Positions 45,107 to 54,788 of a stretch of DNA of 64,000 nucleotides are shown in pieces. Source of the stretch: Pegoplata infirma (taxonomy: Eukaryota; Arthropoda; Insecta; Diptera; Anthomyiidae); the NCBI GenBank assembly GCA_963921195.1, contig OY992537.1, positions 68,750,040 through 68,814,039 on the forward strand, in the 5' to 3' direction. Position 1 is the stretch's first letter; the number at the start of each line of letters is the position of its first letter. A model generated the notes under the pieces. That model did no database searches. It was not told where the DNA came from and saw nothing but the letters and a program-made list of their open reading frames with translations. The position numbers and the translations under genes are program-made.

Positions 45107-45180
45107 GTAAGTTGCTTTTTGAAAAAAAAAATATTGAGTAATGAAAAGTTCCTTATATCATGTATTTTTCTTTTTCTCAG
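45107..45180 (+). other. Intron in the 5' leader of protease gene 2 (74 bp)
   Basis: Donor TTAC|GTAAGT and acceptor TTTTTCTTTTTCTCAG|TTCAGCC, ending ten bases before the ATG. A reading frame from 45,071 runs in phase through this intron into the gene, but its 40 extra residues are leader plus intron and not protein. Confidence 0.8.
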
Positions 45181-45190
45181 TTCAGCCAAT

Positions 45191-46333
45191 ATGTTGAAAT
45201 ATCTCTTAGTCTTTACCCTTGCCGTATTTGCTAGCGCTGAGCTGGTACGTGTACCAATTCATCGTCAAGAAAATTTCCAAAAAACCTACAGAAACATAAA
45301 GGCTGAATTATCAGTATTGCGCAGCAAATATGGTTTACCCACTACTCGTACGGTAGAAGAACAATTGTCCAACGATGTGAATATGGAATATTACGGTAAA
45401 ATTACTATTGGTACACCAGCTCAAGATTTCGTAGTTCTATTTGACTCTGGTTCTTCCAATTTATGGATTCCTTCCTCGAATTGTTACTCCAATAATACCG
45501 CTTGTCAAAACCATAATCAATATAATTCTTCAGCCTCCACCACCTATGTTGCCAATGGTGAATCGTTTTCCATTGAATACGGATCTGGTAGTTTAACTGG
45601 TTTCTTATCTACCGACACCGTTACCGTTGAAGGTTTGTCTATTACCTCCCAAACTTTTGCTGAAGCTATGGCTGAACCTGGTACCAGTTTTGTTGATTCC
45701 AGTTTCGATGGTATTCTTGGTATGGCTTACCAATCCATTGCTGTCAATGATGTTGTACCACCTTTTTACAATATATTCTCTCAAGGCTTAGTAGATTCCG
45801 ATGTATTTTCTTTCTACTTGACTCGTGATGGTACTGCCACACAGGGAGGTGAATTGATATTGGGTGGTTCCGATTCCAGCTTATATACCGGTGATTTCAC
45901 TTATGTCGATGTTTCCTCTCAAGGTTATTGGCAATTTGAAATGGATAGTGCTAGCATTTCTGGTACTACCGTGTGTAGCAGTTGCCAAGCCATAGCTGAT
46001 ACTGGCACCAGTTTAATTGTTGCTCCTGAAGATGCTTATGAAACTTTAAATGAATTAATTGGTGGTACTGCCAATGATGATGGTGAATACTTTGTTGATT
46101 GTGCGGAAATTTCCAGTTTACCAACTGTTTCATTTACTATTGGTGGCACTGTTTTTGATTTAACACCCGATATGTATATTGTTGATATCGTTGATGATGG
46201 TACCACATATTGTATGTCTGCTTTTACTTATATGGGTACAGATTTCTGGATTTTGGGTGATGTATTCATTGGTCCTTACTATACCGAATTTGATTTAGGT
46301 AATAATCGTGTTGGTTTTGCTCCAGTTGCTTAA
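45191..46333 (+). CDS. Pepsin-family (A1) aspartic protease, digestive cathepsin D-like, gene 2
   Basis: 380 residues. I start at the ATG at 45,191, as it follows the leader intron and opens a good signal peptide (MLKYLLVFTLAVFASA) like gene 1. Motifs: FDSGSSNLW (Asp85), flap YGSGS (Tyr130), ADTGTSL (Asp270), WILGDVFIGPYY. As in gene 1, the first motif is DSG and the proline loop is absent (SAFTYMGTDF). Cysteines around 98/105 and 262/265 fit the family disulphides. It is the closest relative of gene 1 in the window. Probable secreted midgut protease. Confidence 0.93.
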   Translation: MLKYLLVFTLAVFASAELVRVPIHRQENFQKTYRNIKAELSVLRSKYGLPTTRTVEEQLSNDVNMEYYGKITIGTPAQDFVVLFDSGSSNLWIPSSNCYSNNTACQNHNQYNSSASTTYVANGESFSIEYGSGSLTGFLSTDTVTVEGLSITSQTFAEAMAEPGTSFVDSSFDGILGMAYQSIAVNDVVPPFYNIFSQGLVDSDVFSFYLTRDGTATQGGELILGGSDSSLYTGDFTYVDVSSQGYWQFEMDSASISGTTVCSSCQAIADTGTSLIVAPEDAYETLNELIGGTANDDGEYFVDCAEISSLPTVSFTIGGTVFDLTPDMYIVDIVDDGTTYCMSAFTYMGTDFWILGDVFIGPYYTEFDLGNNRVGFAPVA

Positions 46334-46360
46334 TTAATTTAAAGAAACAATTTTAATAAT

Positions 46361-46366
46361 AATAAA
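46361..46366 (+). terminator. Poly(A) signal of protease gene 2
   Basis: AATAAA 28 bases after the stop codon, followed by another at about 46,384. Confidence 0.6.
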
Positions 46367-46555
46367 TTTCAAGATATTGTTTTAATAAATCCCAAAGTAT
46401 AGTTTTTAAATACTTAATTAACAACAAATTTTTTTGAGAAGTTTTTAAAAGATGAATTTAATATAAATGTAGGTTTTATCAGCTAAAAGATGACAAGAGT
46501 TAATATAAAAGAGGTTAATTCGATCTTCTTATGTTCCTTTAAATTTCTTTTACTA

Positions 46556-46977
46556 ACAAGGAAGGTCTTTCACAGGGCACCCACCGATTCTCATGAAACT
46601 TGTGTATGGGAAAGAGGGGAGGAAAAAAAGTTACCTGTTTTTTCTTAGCTGCCCAATTCACATTTAGCGGGGCAAATGGGAGGTGGAAAAACGATGGGGG
46701 AATATGGAGAGGTTTATACGTACGGCCACCATAATCATATAAAATACTCTCTATTAAAATAATACTGTCCCGTATTTTTGCGTTTGGCGAAAATCCTGCT
46801 AGTTCGAATTTTATTAGGATTTTTCCAAAAGACCCAATTTTTTTTAAAAGGTGGCAGCTCTTTTTTTAAATTTCAGATTGGCAGTTAAAAAAAAACAGGT
46901 AGCTCTTTTTTCTCTCCTCATTCCCATATGCAAGTTTCAGGACAATCGGTGGGTGCCCTCTAAAAGACCTTCTTTGT
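46556..46977. mobile_element. ACAAGGAAGGTC-ended inverted-repeat element (422 bp)
   Basis: About 48 terminal bases pair: left ACAAGGAAGGTCTTTCACAG, right (reverse) ACAAAGAAGGTCTTTTAGAG, then GGGCACCCACCGAT on both sides. A partial copy lies at 55,840-56,042. The 47,302 element has similar ends. Confidence 0.7.
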
Positions 46978-47217
46978 AAGTCTGCTGTTGAACGGAAATG
47001 TTGCTCAAACCTAAAAAATTTCATTAGTTCGATTAAAAAATAAAATCACTTCGTGTAGTATTCATTCAAATCAAAAAGTTAAATCAGATAAAGTGCAAAA
47101 AATGTTAGGCGAGGAAAATATTTTCATATTTCGTATAATTGACTTTATTGTGTCTGACCGTTATTACCAATTATTCCAACTTTTTATCTCGAAAATCAGC
47201 TTAATCAGCATGAAAAA

Positions 47218-48400
47218 ACTATTACATTTTGTGGTATTGTTATCATCTTTAAGATCGCGCTATGGCCACAATCGCTGCTCCTCCATTGCAGAATGCTACT
47301 CACAAGGGAAGTATCCCTGGTGTCACCCTCCGATCTTCATGAAATTTTGATATGTTGTTAAGAACGAAAATTAATTCGACACGTATTTTTTTTTTTTAGC
47401 GGTCCAAACTAATTTTTTGGGGGGCTCGATTTGTATTGGGGAAAATTTACCTTTTTCAGTTTTTTACGATTTACTCCTATTTAAAAAAATTAATATAGGC
47501 ATGTGTGATATCAGATTAAAGGTATTAAAAATACCTATCTCGTGGTGCTAACAACGGGCCACAGAAGTTAATATTTTTCGACTTATTAACAAAAATGTCC
47601 TAAAATTTTAATATTTTACTCAATATGACGAAAAGTTGTGCATGTTTGGACACGTTCTTAGCACGCACAGATAGGACTTTCAAAGACCTTTCATTTGGTA
47701 TGTAACATGACTTGGTTTCTTTGCATGATATTGGAGATGAACGAAAAAAACTGAAAAATGGCCTTGTCTTCCCCCCTCCTTTTTACCCCTAAATATGAAT
47801 TTGGGCCGCTAAAAAAAAAATATGTGTATCTTTATTTTTTCTGCTCTACAAAATGAAACCAATTCCATAAAGATCCGCGGGTGACACTAGGGAGACTTCC
47901 CTTGTTAGCCAAATTTTCGACGTTACCACATACTGCCTACCTAATATGTTCAATGGCTTTAGGTGCATGAGGATTTATAATGCAGCCGTAGGTGTAGTAC
48001 TGAGAGCTCCAGTGATATACATCTACGCCATTTTCTGTACATTCGTAATAAAGACACAGTTCCCTTTTATCTCTTAAGCAGGCCACCAGAGAATGATTTC
48101 ATACAGCAGAATTGAGCTCACGACTGCTGCATAAATCCTGTGAACGACTCTAGGGACAAAACCCCATCGTTTTCTAATGGATTTTTGCTGAAATATAAAT
48201 CAATAGTGTCTTTTCCTATCTGTACGTTTAAAATTCAATTTCCTATCTGAAAACTTCAAAATACTTGTCTCAATCTGAGAAGGCGATTTCAGTGTCATCC
48301 GGATAACATTAAAAGCAGGTACCAGTTCCTTGTAAACAAGACAGTCTTTTTCCCATTTAGACAGATCATTTAGAGAACACTAAAGAATATTTCTAAACGT
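47218..48400 (-). pseudogene. Non-LTR retrotransposon relic, reverse orientation
   Basis: Read in reverse it follows about 28,130-28,770 of the open element, from the region behind YADD to the region before RNase H, with deletions and stops. It is split by an inverted-repeat element at 47,302-47,905. For example 'gcgctatggccacaatcgct' mirrors 'agtgattgtggccatagcgc'. Confidence 0.8.
47302..47905. mobile_element. ACAAGGGAAGT-ended inverted-repeat element (604 bp)
   Basis: The left end ACAAGGGAAGTATCCCTGG and right end (reverse) ACAAGGGAAGTCTCCCTAG continue into GTGTCACCC. It interrupts the retrotransposon relic. The middle contains two mirrored stretches ('aaaaaaaatatgtgtatc' and 'acgtattttttttttttag'), so it is partly a foldback. 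No coding sequence. Confidence 0.7.
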
Positions 48401-48764
48401 GTATAAATGTTCTCTCTTTATACCAAATAGAAAGTATTTTCTGGGAAATAAGGGTAAACGCGGATTTGTCTAGGTTGCAGAACAATGGTATGGTCAATAT
48501 TTAGATCATAAAAATATAACAATATCAACATTAAAATACAGTCTATAAGTATTATTGTCACTATCTTTTTCTTTTCTAGACAATAATGAACTTAAATATT
48601 CTAATCTAATAATCCCTTCCTTGTTCAATTGCAAATGTAATTTCTTGAACAAGTCACAAATAACAAGTGGTGCATTAGCCACTTGAATATATTTTAAATC
48701 TGTTTTAAGTTTATAATTTGAAATAGATAGTAAATTTACATTTATTTTGCAAAATTAGTTTACC

Positions 48765-48772
48765 TATAAAAG
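48765..48772 (+). promoter_or_regulatory. TATA box of protease gene 3
   Basis: TATAAAAG with an initiator-like CTCAGAGT 30 bases downstream (48,794). It leaves a leader of only about 25 bases before the ATG, too short for the intron seen in genes 1 and 2. Confidence 0.7.
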
Positions 48773-48822
48773 ACAATGCATTTTCTTCAATACCTCAGAG
48801 TTTAATTGAACTTTTAGTAAAC

Positions 48823-49956
48823 ATGTTGAAGTTTGTGACAATTGTTTTGAGTTTGGCGCTTCTTTCGGAAGCTGCCCTGGTCATACCTTTACATAAGGTA
48901 AAGGAACCTAAGAGCAAAGCTAACGAATTGTTGAAATTAAAGAGTAAATACAACACATCAAACCAAATTCAACCCAGATTTACAGTTAAGGAAAGTTTGA
49001 TGAACTATGTGGATGATTCTTACTATGGAACAATCACCATTGGTACTCCAGCTAAAGAATTTTTGGTATTATTCGATACTGGCTCATCCAACTTGTGGGT
49101 TCCCCTAGCACCTTGTTCTTCTGGTGATGCAGCCTGTGAAAGTCATAATGCCTATGATCCTAGTGCTTCCTCTACGTCTGTAGCTAATGGCGAATCCTTT
49201 TCCATTCAATATGGTTCTGGCAGTCTGTCCGGTTATCTTGTACAAGATACTGTTAGCGTTGAAGGTTTGGCTATTCAGGATCAAGTATTTGCAGTTGCTA
49301 CTAGTGAACCTGGTAATACCTTCACCTACTCTCCCTTCGATGGTATTTTGGGTATGGGTTACCAAGGAATTTCTCAAGATAATGTAGTGCCACCATTCTA
49401 CAATATGTATTCACAAGGTTTAGTTGACTCCAATGTATTCTCCTTCTATTTGACTCGTGATGGTACTTCTTCCGATGGTGGTGAACTTGTTTTGGGTGGT
49501 GTTGATGCTGATCATTACTCTGGCGACATCACTTATGTTCCAGTCTCTTCTCAAGGTTATTGGCAATTTGAAATGGATTCTGCTGTCGTCAATGGTGTTA
49601 ATGTATGTGATAGTTGCCAAGCTATTGCTGATACTGGTACCTCTCTTATTGCTGTTCCCGATGGTCAATATGAAAATATTCAAGCTGCTATTGGTGCCAC
49701 TTGGAATGATGACTACTATTCCTATATGTTAGATTGTTCTAGCATTGATAGCTTACCTGTAATGACTTTCACGATTGGTGGTTCTACTTTCACTATTGAA
49801 GGTTCAGATTATGTTATTGAATCCGATGGTGTTTGTTCTTCGGCCTTTGAAGATGCCGGCACTGATTTCTGGATTTTGGGTGATATTTTCATTGGAAAAT
49901 ACTACACCGTTTTTGATATGGATAATAACCGTGTTGGTTTTGCTACTGCCCAGTAA
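48823..49956 (+). CDS. Pepsin-family (A1) aspartic protease, digestive cathepsin D-like, gene 3
   Basis: 377 residues, no intron. Signal peptide MLKFVTIVLSLALLSEA, lysine-rich propeptide (about 18-55), mature part from about 62. Catalytic motifs are FDTGSSNLW (Asp85) and ADTGTSL (Asp270), with flap YGSGS (Tyr130). Here the first motif is DTG, unlike genes 1 and 2. The proline loop is absent (SAFEDAGTDFWILGD). Only five residues differ from gene 4 (Q48R, T70K, A110S, Q185N, V259I). The duplicated promoter suggests both copies are expressed alike. Probable secreted acid digestive protease. Confidence 0.94.
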   Translation: MLKFVTIVLSLALLSEAALVIPLHKVKEPKSKANELLKLKSKYNTSNQIQPRFTVKESLMNYVDDSYYGTITIGTPAKEFLVLFDTGSSNLWVPLAPCSSGDAACESHNAYDPSASSTSVANGESFSIQYGSGSLSGYLVQDTVSVEGLAIQDQVFAVATSEPGNTFTYSPFDGILGMGYQGISQDNVVPPFYNMYSQGLVDSNVFSFYLTRDGTSSDGGELVLGGVDADHYSGDITYVPVSSQGYWQFEMDSAVVNGVNVCDSCQAIADTGTSLIAVPDGQYENIQAAIGATWNDDYYSYMLDCSSIDSLPVMTFTIGGSTFTIEGSDYVIESDGVCSSAFEDAGTDFWILGDIFIGKYYTVFDMDNNRVGFATAQ

Positions 49957-50026
49957 AGTGTAATTGATGTAGATTGAAAAAAAATTATTGTTTATTTGCT
50001 TATTTAAAATTTTGAATTTTTTGTAA

Positions 50027-50032
50027 AATAAA
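50027..50032 (+). terminator. Poly(A) signal of protease gene 3
   Basis: AATAAA about 70 bases past the stop, conserved in gene 4. Confidence 0.6.
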
Positions 50033-50199
50033 ATAATGGTTGCAGTGTAAAAAATGAAAATGTATAGTATTTTTCTAACGTTGTGAAAATTAGAATTAAC
50101 CTAGAAAGACCAGGCCCTGTATTTTTCAATTCGCAAAACGTTTTAGAATACATTGGGTGGTTGAATAAAAGTTAGCATTTACTTTTTACTAGTGCCCCC

Positions 50200-50690
50200 C
50201 ATTTCCCGGTTCTCGGCATTCCGGTGAATACCGGTATTCCCAGTTCTGGTACCGGTTTCCCGGTTTTAGATATATTCCCGGGAATACCGGTATTCCCGGT
50301 TCTGATCCTGGTACCGGTTCTCAAAAACCAAAAAAATACTATACCATTAAATATTTAAATTGCACTATTTAATCAGTATTTCAGAAAGATTTAGTTGTGT
50401 TTGTAAAACTATTTGAAAATCATGTAACTATTTGTTCTTAAATTCAAAAAATTAAATGGAAATGGTATTTTTCACATGTTTTGTATTTTTTTTGGTAAAA
50501 ACAAAGAAAAAATTTAAATTTTACAAAATTTTACAAAATATACATACCGGTAGTCCCGGGAATACCGTCAGAACCGGATCCGGGAATACCGGTATTCCCG
50601 GGAATACCGGGAACGAATTAAGAACCGGGAAACCGGTACCATTTACCAGTAATACCGGGAATACCGGTATTCCCGGTACTACAGTACTGA
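50200..50690. mobile_element. Element with ACCGGTATTCCCGGGAATACCGGT palindromes
   Basis: Left (50,205-50,330) and right (50,545-50,680) blocks are crowded with ACCGGTATTCCCGG and its complement, around an AT-rich middle. The tips TAGTGCC and GGTACTA could be terminal repeats. No clear 8-bp duplication found. Frames here are repeat artefacts. Confidence 0.55.
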
Positions 50691-50989
50691 CCATTAGGGC
50701 GTTTCATCAAAAACTTTTTTTTGATTTTTGCTACTCTTGAAGCGGAATATGAATTTTTATGACCTAAAAGATTTTTGAGATTTTTTTCAGATTTTTGGCG
50801 GGCCGGGATCAACTCGCTCAAATCGATTTTATGCTAAAAATGTGGTGATAAAACATAATTTTTTTTATTTTTTGTTTATGGTGCCTTGTTTTTACAAAAG
50901 TGGATAAATTATTTCAAAATATTGCTAGCCTCCTAAAAAAAATATTCGCGGTAAAAATGATAAGGTCAAAGGCCAATAACACTGTGCAC

Positions 50990-53285
50990 CAATTTGAAGG
51001 TCATGGTCTGGGGGGTGGACCAAACCAAGACAGAATGATAGTATTTGGTTAGTATAGTAAAACCTCCATAGGGTTTGGCGCTGTGTGGGTACAGTCAATT
51101 TTTATGGCCCACTGAAATTTTTATTTTTTTCCCAAAGGGGTTTGAGAAAATTCGAGAAAAATGAAGTTTACATTAATTTGAGCCTTAAATTGAACTCATC
51201 TTTCTTCAGTTGAATTTGATGGGGATTATTTTTCTAGAATATATTAACCCTCTATCTGCCCTGTTTTTGGGCCATTTTAGTCCTTTTTTCAAGAAATGGC
51301 TCAAAAGTCTCATAAGATATGCGTTTAAAGGATTAAAATATTCTACGAATATTTTGTTCATCAAATTTCATTTGGGGTCTTCACTGGCGGAAAGTTCGAC
51401 CGGTCTGCAGAAAATGCCTAAAAATTTAAAATTGTAAAGTCTAATTCATTTTTTATATTTATGGCAGAAACTGTGTACGATTGTGAGCAACAAATATAGG
51501 ATATTAGTCTGGGGGGTGGACCCTTTCAGCTGAGGATGATAGTATTTGGTTAGTATAGTAAAAGCCCCGAAGGGTTTGGCACTGTGTGGGTACAGTCGAT
51601 TTTTATGGCCCACTGAAATTTTAATTTTAAATAAAGTATATATTAATCTGAGCCTAAAATTGAGCTCAGATGTGTTCAGTAGAATTTGATGAAGATTATT
51701 TTTCTAGAATATATTAACCCTCTATCTGCCTTGCTTTTGGGTAATTTTAGTCCTTATTTTAAGGAATGACTTAAAAGTCTACTAAGATATGATTTTAAAG
51801 GGTTTAAATGATTTTAAAGGGATTAATTTTTGCATCAAATTTCACTAGGGGTGTTCACAGGCGGAAAGTTACACCGGTCTGTAGAAAATGCCTAAAAATT
51901 TAAAATTGTAAAGTCTTATTAATTTTTGATATATATGTTGGAAACTGTTTACGATCGTATGCAACAAATATAGGCTAATGGTTTGGGGCGTGGACCCTTC
52001 CAGCACAGGATGACAGTTTTTGGTTCGTGCAGTAAAATCCCAAAAAGGCTTGGCGCTTGGTGGGTACAATAGGTTTGTATGGCCCACTGATTTGTTGTTT
52101 TATTTGTCCAAAGAGATTTAAACAACGAAAAAATAGTGTTTATGTTACTCTGAGCCTAAAATTGAACTCATATGTCTTCAGTAGAGTTTAATGGGTACAA
52201 TTTTTCTAGCATACATTTAGCTTCTATATCCACTTTTTGGGTCATTATAGTCCTTTTGTTAAGAAATGACAAAAAATTCTTCTTAGATTTGCTTTAAAAG
52301 GGTTTTACGAATGTTTTTACATCCAATTTCAATAGCGATCTTTAAAGACAGAAAGATTTGCTTACCAGCTTACCAGAAATACCAAAAAGTGGACCTAAGT
52401 TTTTCAAATCTAAGCCAACCAAAGGGCTTGGCGCTGTGTGTTGTAAAACACTTTTAAAGCAAATCTATGGAGACTTTTTTTGTCATTTCTTAACAAAAGG
52501 ACTAAAATGACCCAAAAAGTGGAGATCGAGGGTTAATGTATTGAAGAAAAATTATACCCAATTAATTCTACTGAAGATACCTGAGTTCAATTTAAGGCTC
52601 AGAGTAACATAAGCATTAGCTTTTTCGTTTGTATAAACCTCTTTGGACAAATAAAACAAAAAATCAGTGGGCCATAAAAACCTACTGTACCCATCCAGCG
52701 CCAACCCCTTTGGGGATTTTACTGCACTAACCAAATACTGTCATCCTGTGCTGGAAGGGTCCACCCCCCAGACCATTATCATATATTTGTTGCATTCAAT
52801 CGTAAACAGTTTCCAGCATATATATCAAAAATTAATAAGACTTTGCAATTTTTAATTTTTAAACATTTTCTACAGACCTGTTTAACTTTCCGCCTGTGAA
52901 GACCCCTAGTGAAATTTAATGCAAAAAATATTCCTAGAATATTTTAACCCTTTAAACGAATATCTTAGTAGACTTTTAAGTCATTTCTTAAAAAATGGAC
53001 TAAAATGACCCAAAAACAAGGCAGATAGAGGGTTAATATATTCTAGAAAAATAATCCCCATAAAATTCTACTGAAGACAGCTGAGTTCAGTTTTAGGCTC
53101 AGATTAATATAAACTTCATTTTTCTCGAATTTTCTCAAACCCCTTTGACAAAAAAAAAAAAATTAAGTTTGCCATAAAAATTGACTGTACCCACGCAGCG
53201 CCAAAACCTTTGGGGGTTTTACTATACTAACCAAATACTATCATTCTGTCTTGGTTTGGTTCACCCCCCAATTTCACTGTTGCAC
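50990..53285. repeat. Foldback array of ~480-bp units, three forward then two reversed
   Basis: Forward units start near 51,010, 51,511 and 51,987 ('ggggtggacc'). Each contains 'gatagtatttggttagtata', 'ggtttggcgctgtgtgggta' and 'tattaaccctctatctgcc'. From about 52,440 the same sequence runs in reverse, to 'ggttcaccccccaa' at 53,270. The turn-round is about 130 bp (52,306-52,440). No protein is encoded. Confidence 0.85.
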
Positions 53286-53477
53286 AGTGCAATTTGACCT
53301 TAAAAGTAAAAATTTTGAATTTTCCAACTTCAAAGCTCAATAACTCAAGAAATATGCAACGTAGGTTCGTGATGTTGACACCGTTTAATAGATGTTTTAA
53401 ATACCTTTCATTTAAATCCAAAATGACGTCTGTCATTTTAGTAGAAGTATTAAAAAAATTAAAAAAACTTACTTAAC

Positions 53478-53819
53478 CCATTTTTTTTTCTTACATTTTA
53501 CATGAGCTTAACCAACAAGTACGTAGAATGTCTGAGAATAGATAACTTATCATTTATGTATATGCGTTATGTGGTCCTATACCGATATTTCGATGTGTTA
53601 CACACGGAATGCCAAAGTAAGTTTACCCCCATACTCTGGTTAGAGGGTATAAAACTCACTTTGGCATTCCGTGTGTAACACATCGAAATATCGGTATAGG
53701 ACCACATAACACATATACATAAATGATAAGTTATCTATTCTCAGACATCCTACCGATTAATAAGATACTAACATATGTACTTGTTGGTTACGCTCATGTG
53801 AAATGTAAGAAAAAAAATG
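53478..53819. repeat. Near-perfect hairpin of ~150-bp arms around a Helentron head
   Basis: Left arm about 53,478-53,628 and right arm about 53,652-53,819. 'acttatcatttatgtatatg', 'ggtcctataccgatatttcg' and 'tgttacacacggaatgccaa' all recur in reverse. The ~24-bp loop holds 'accctctaaccagagt', the head of a family-beta Helentron. One arm has an extra ~20 bases near 53,757. Confidence 0.88.
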
Positions 53820-53995
53820 TGTACCCTTGCGAAATAATGTAAGAGACAAAAAAGTTGAAAGAAAGTATGAAGTGAGGTTGAGATTGCTAGAAATAGAATT
53901 GTAGTGTTGGAAACTGTCAAAATTTATTCTGTAGAAACTAAAAATAGTCACATATATAAAAAACAGTTTTCATTAACAAGACAAACCGACATTTA

Positions 53996-54048
53996 AAATC
54001 CTACTGATGATGACACTAACTGGGGTGTTTGAAACCGGTATAGGAAAT
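53996..54048 (+). ncRNA. Candidate type I hammerhead ribozyme
   Basis: Order: TCCTA (stem I), CTGATGA (54,004-54,010, all invariant core bases), TGACAC...GTGTTT (stem II), GAAA (54,031-54,034), CCGGTA (very short stem III with cleavage after GTA), TAGGA (stem I). Stem I pairs five bases; stem II five with one G-T. Minimal stem III is typical of hammerheads in Penelope-like elements and other retroelements. No such element is visible next to it. Confidence 0.5.
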
Positions 54049-54417
54049 ACCAGAAATGTCTATAATTTTTAGAAATTCAATTTTTCTTCTGCATTTTTTC
54101 AACTTGAACCCTTATAAAAAATATAATTAGAGCCCGTGCTCGATCTGTACTTACAGAAAAAATCAAATAAATTCTCTTAGTTTTTGGAGAAATTTGGCAT
54201 CTTTAACCCCTTTTTGTCGAGGTGAAATGACAAATTTGGGACATTACATATTTCTATAATACAAGATATCTGCATATATCCGATTTCTCAAAAGTTACAG
54301 AATTTACGTTTTACACTTCGTTCCGTATATATATATGTATATGTCTTAAATTTATCTAAATATCATTAGAAATACATTTCTGAATATCAAAAATACTTAA
54401 ATAAAGTTCAGTGTGAA
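54049..54417. other. AT-rich, nothing recognised
   Basis: No open frame or repeat match that I can support. Confidence 0.4.
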
Positions 54418-54545
54418 CATAGGGCGTCAACAAATTCTCTCCATCTGATTCTATCTTTGGCAATTGTTTTTGCTTGATTCCAGGATACTCGAGCTAGTAA
54501 ACATTCCTGTTTGAGACATCGAACACAGGTGTTACAGGATCTGCC
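54418..54545 (-). pseudogene. C-terminal scrap of another non-LTR reverse transcriptase
   Basis: Minus strand reads CNTCVRCLKQECLLARVSWN and then AKTIAKDRIRWREFVDAL, like the terminal W..A...A.DR..WR.fV.AL of RTE/CR1-type elements. About 40 codons only. Confidence 0.5.
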
Positions 54546-54788
54546 TTGGCTTCGTACACTTCGTTCCGTACAATAAAGAAAAAAATTTTTCCATCTTTGC
54601 TAAATTATTGTAAAAAAACGCATTTTATTTTTTTTTTTCAAATAAAAAAAAAGCTTGACTACCATATCTGCTATTTTTAATCTCAAACATGTTTTCAATT
54701 TGATCATAAAGTAAATTTAAATTTTTATAATTTTTTTGCCTAAAATTTTTGAAATTCTGGCTTTGAAACCCATACAATGGTCTGGGGC

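Larger units (their letters stand above)
48490..50152 (+). repeat. Left arm of a 1.66-kb inverted gene duplication
   Basis: It contains protease gene 3 with about 330 bp of upstream and 195 bp of downstream DNA. It matches 56,549-58,205 in reverse. The coding part is nearly identical. The 5' flank is more diverged and carries small indels. Confidence 0.88.

Noticed and set aside
45071..45190. In-frame 40-codon N-terminal extension of protease gene 2
   Set aside because: It contains a splice donor GTAAGT and acceptor CTCAG and lies between the transcription start and the signal-peptide ATG, so it is leader plus intron.
50205..50690. Exact 8-bp target duplication for the ACCGGT palindrome element
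   Set aside because: Flanks 'ctttttac' and 'cagtactg' do not match, so I left its limits and class open.
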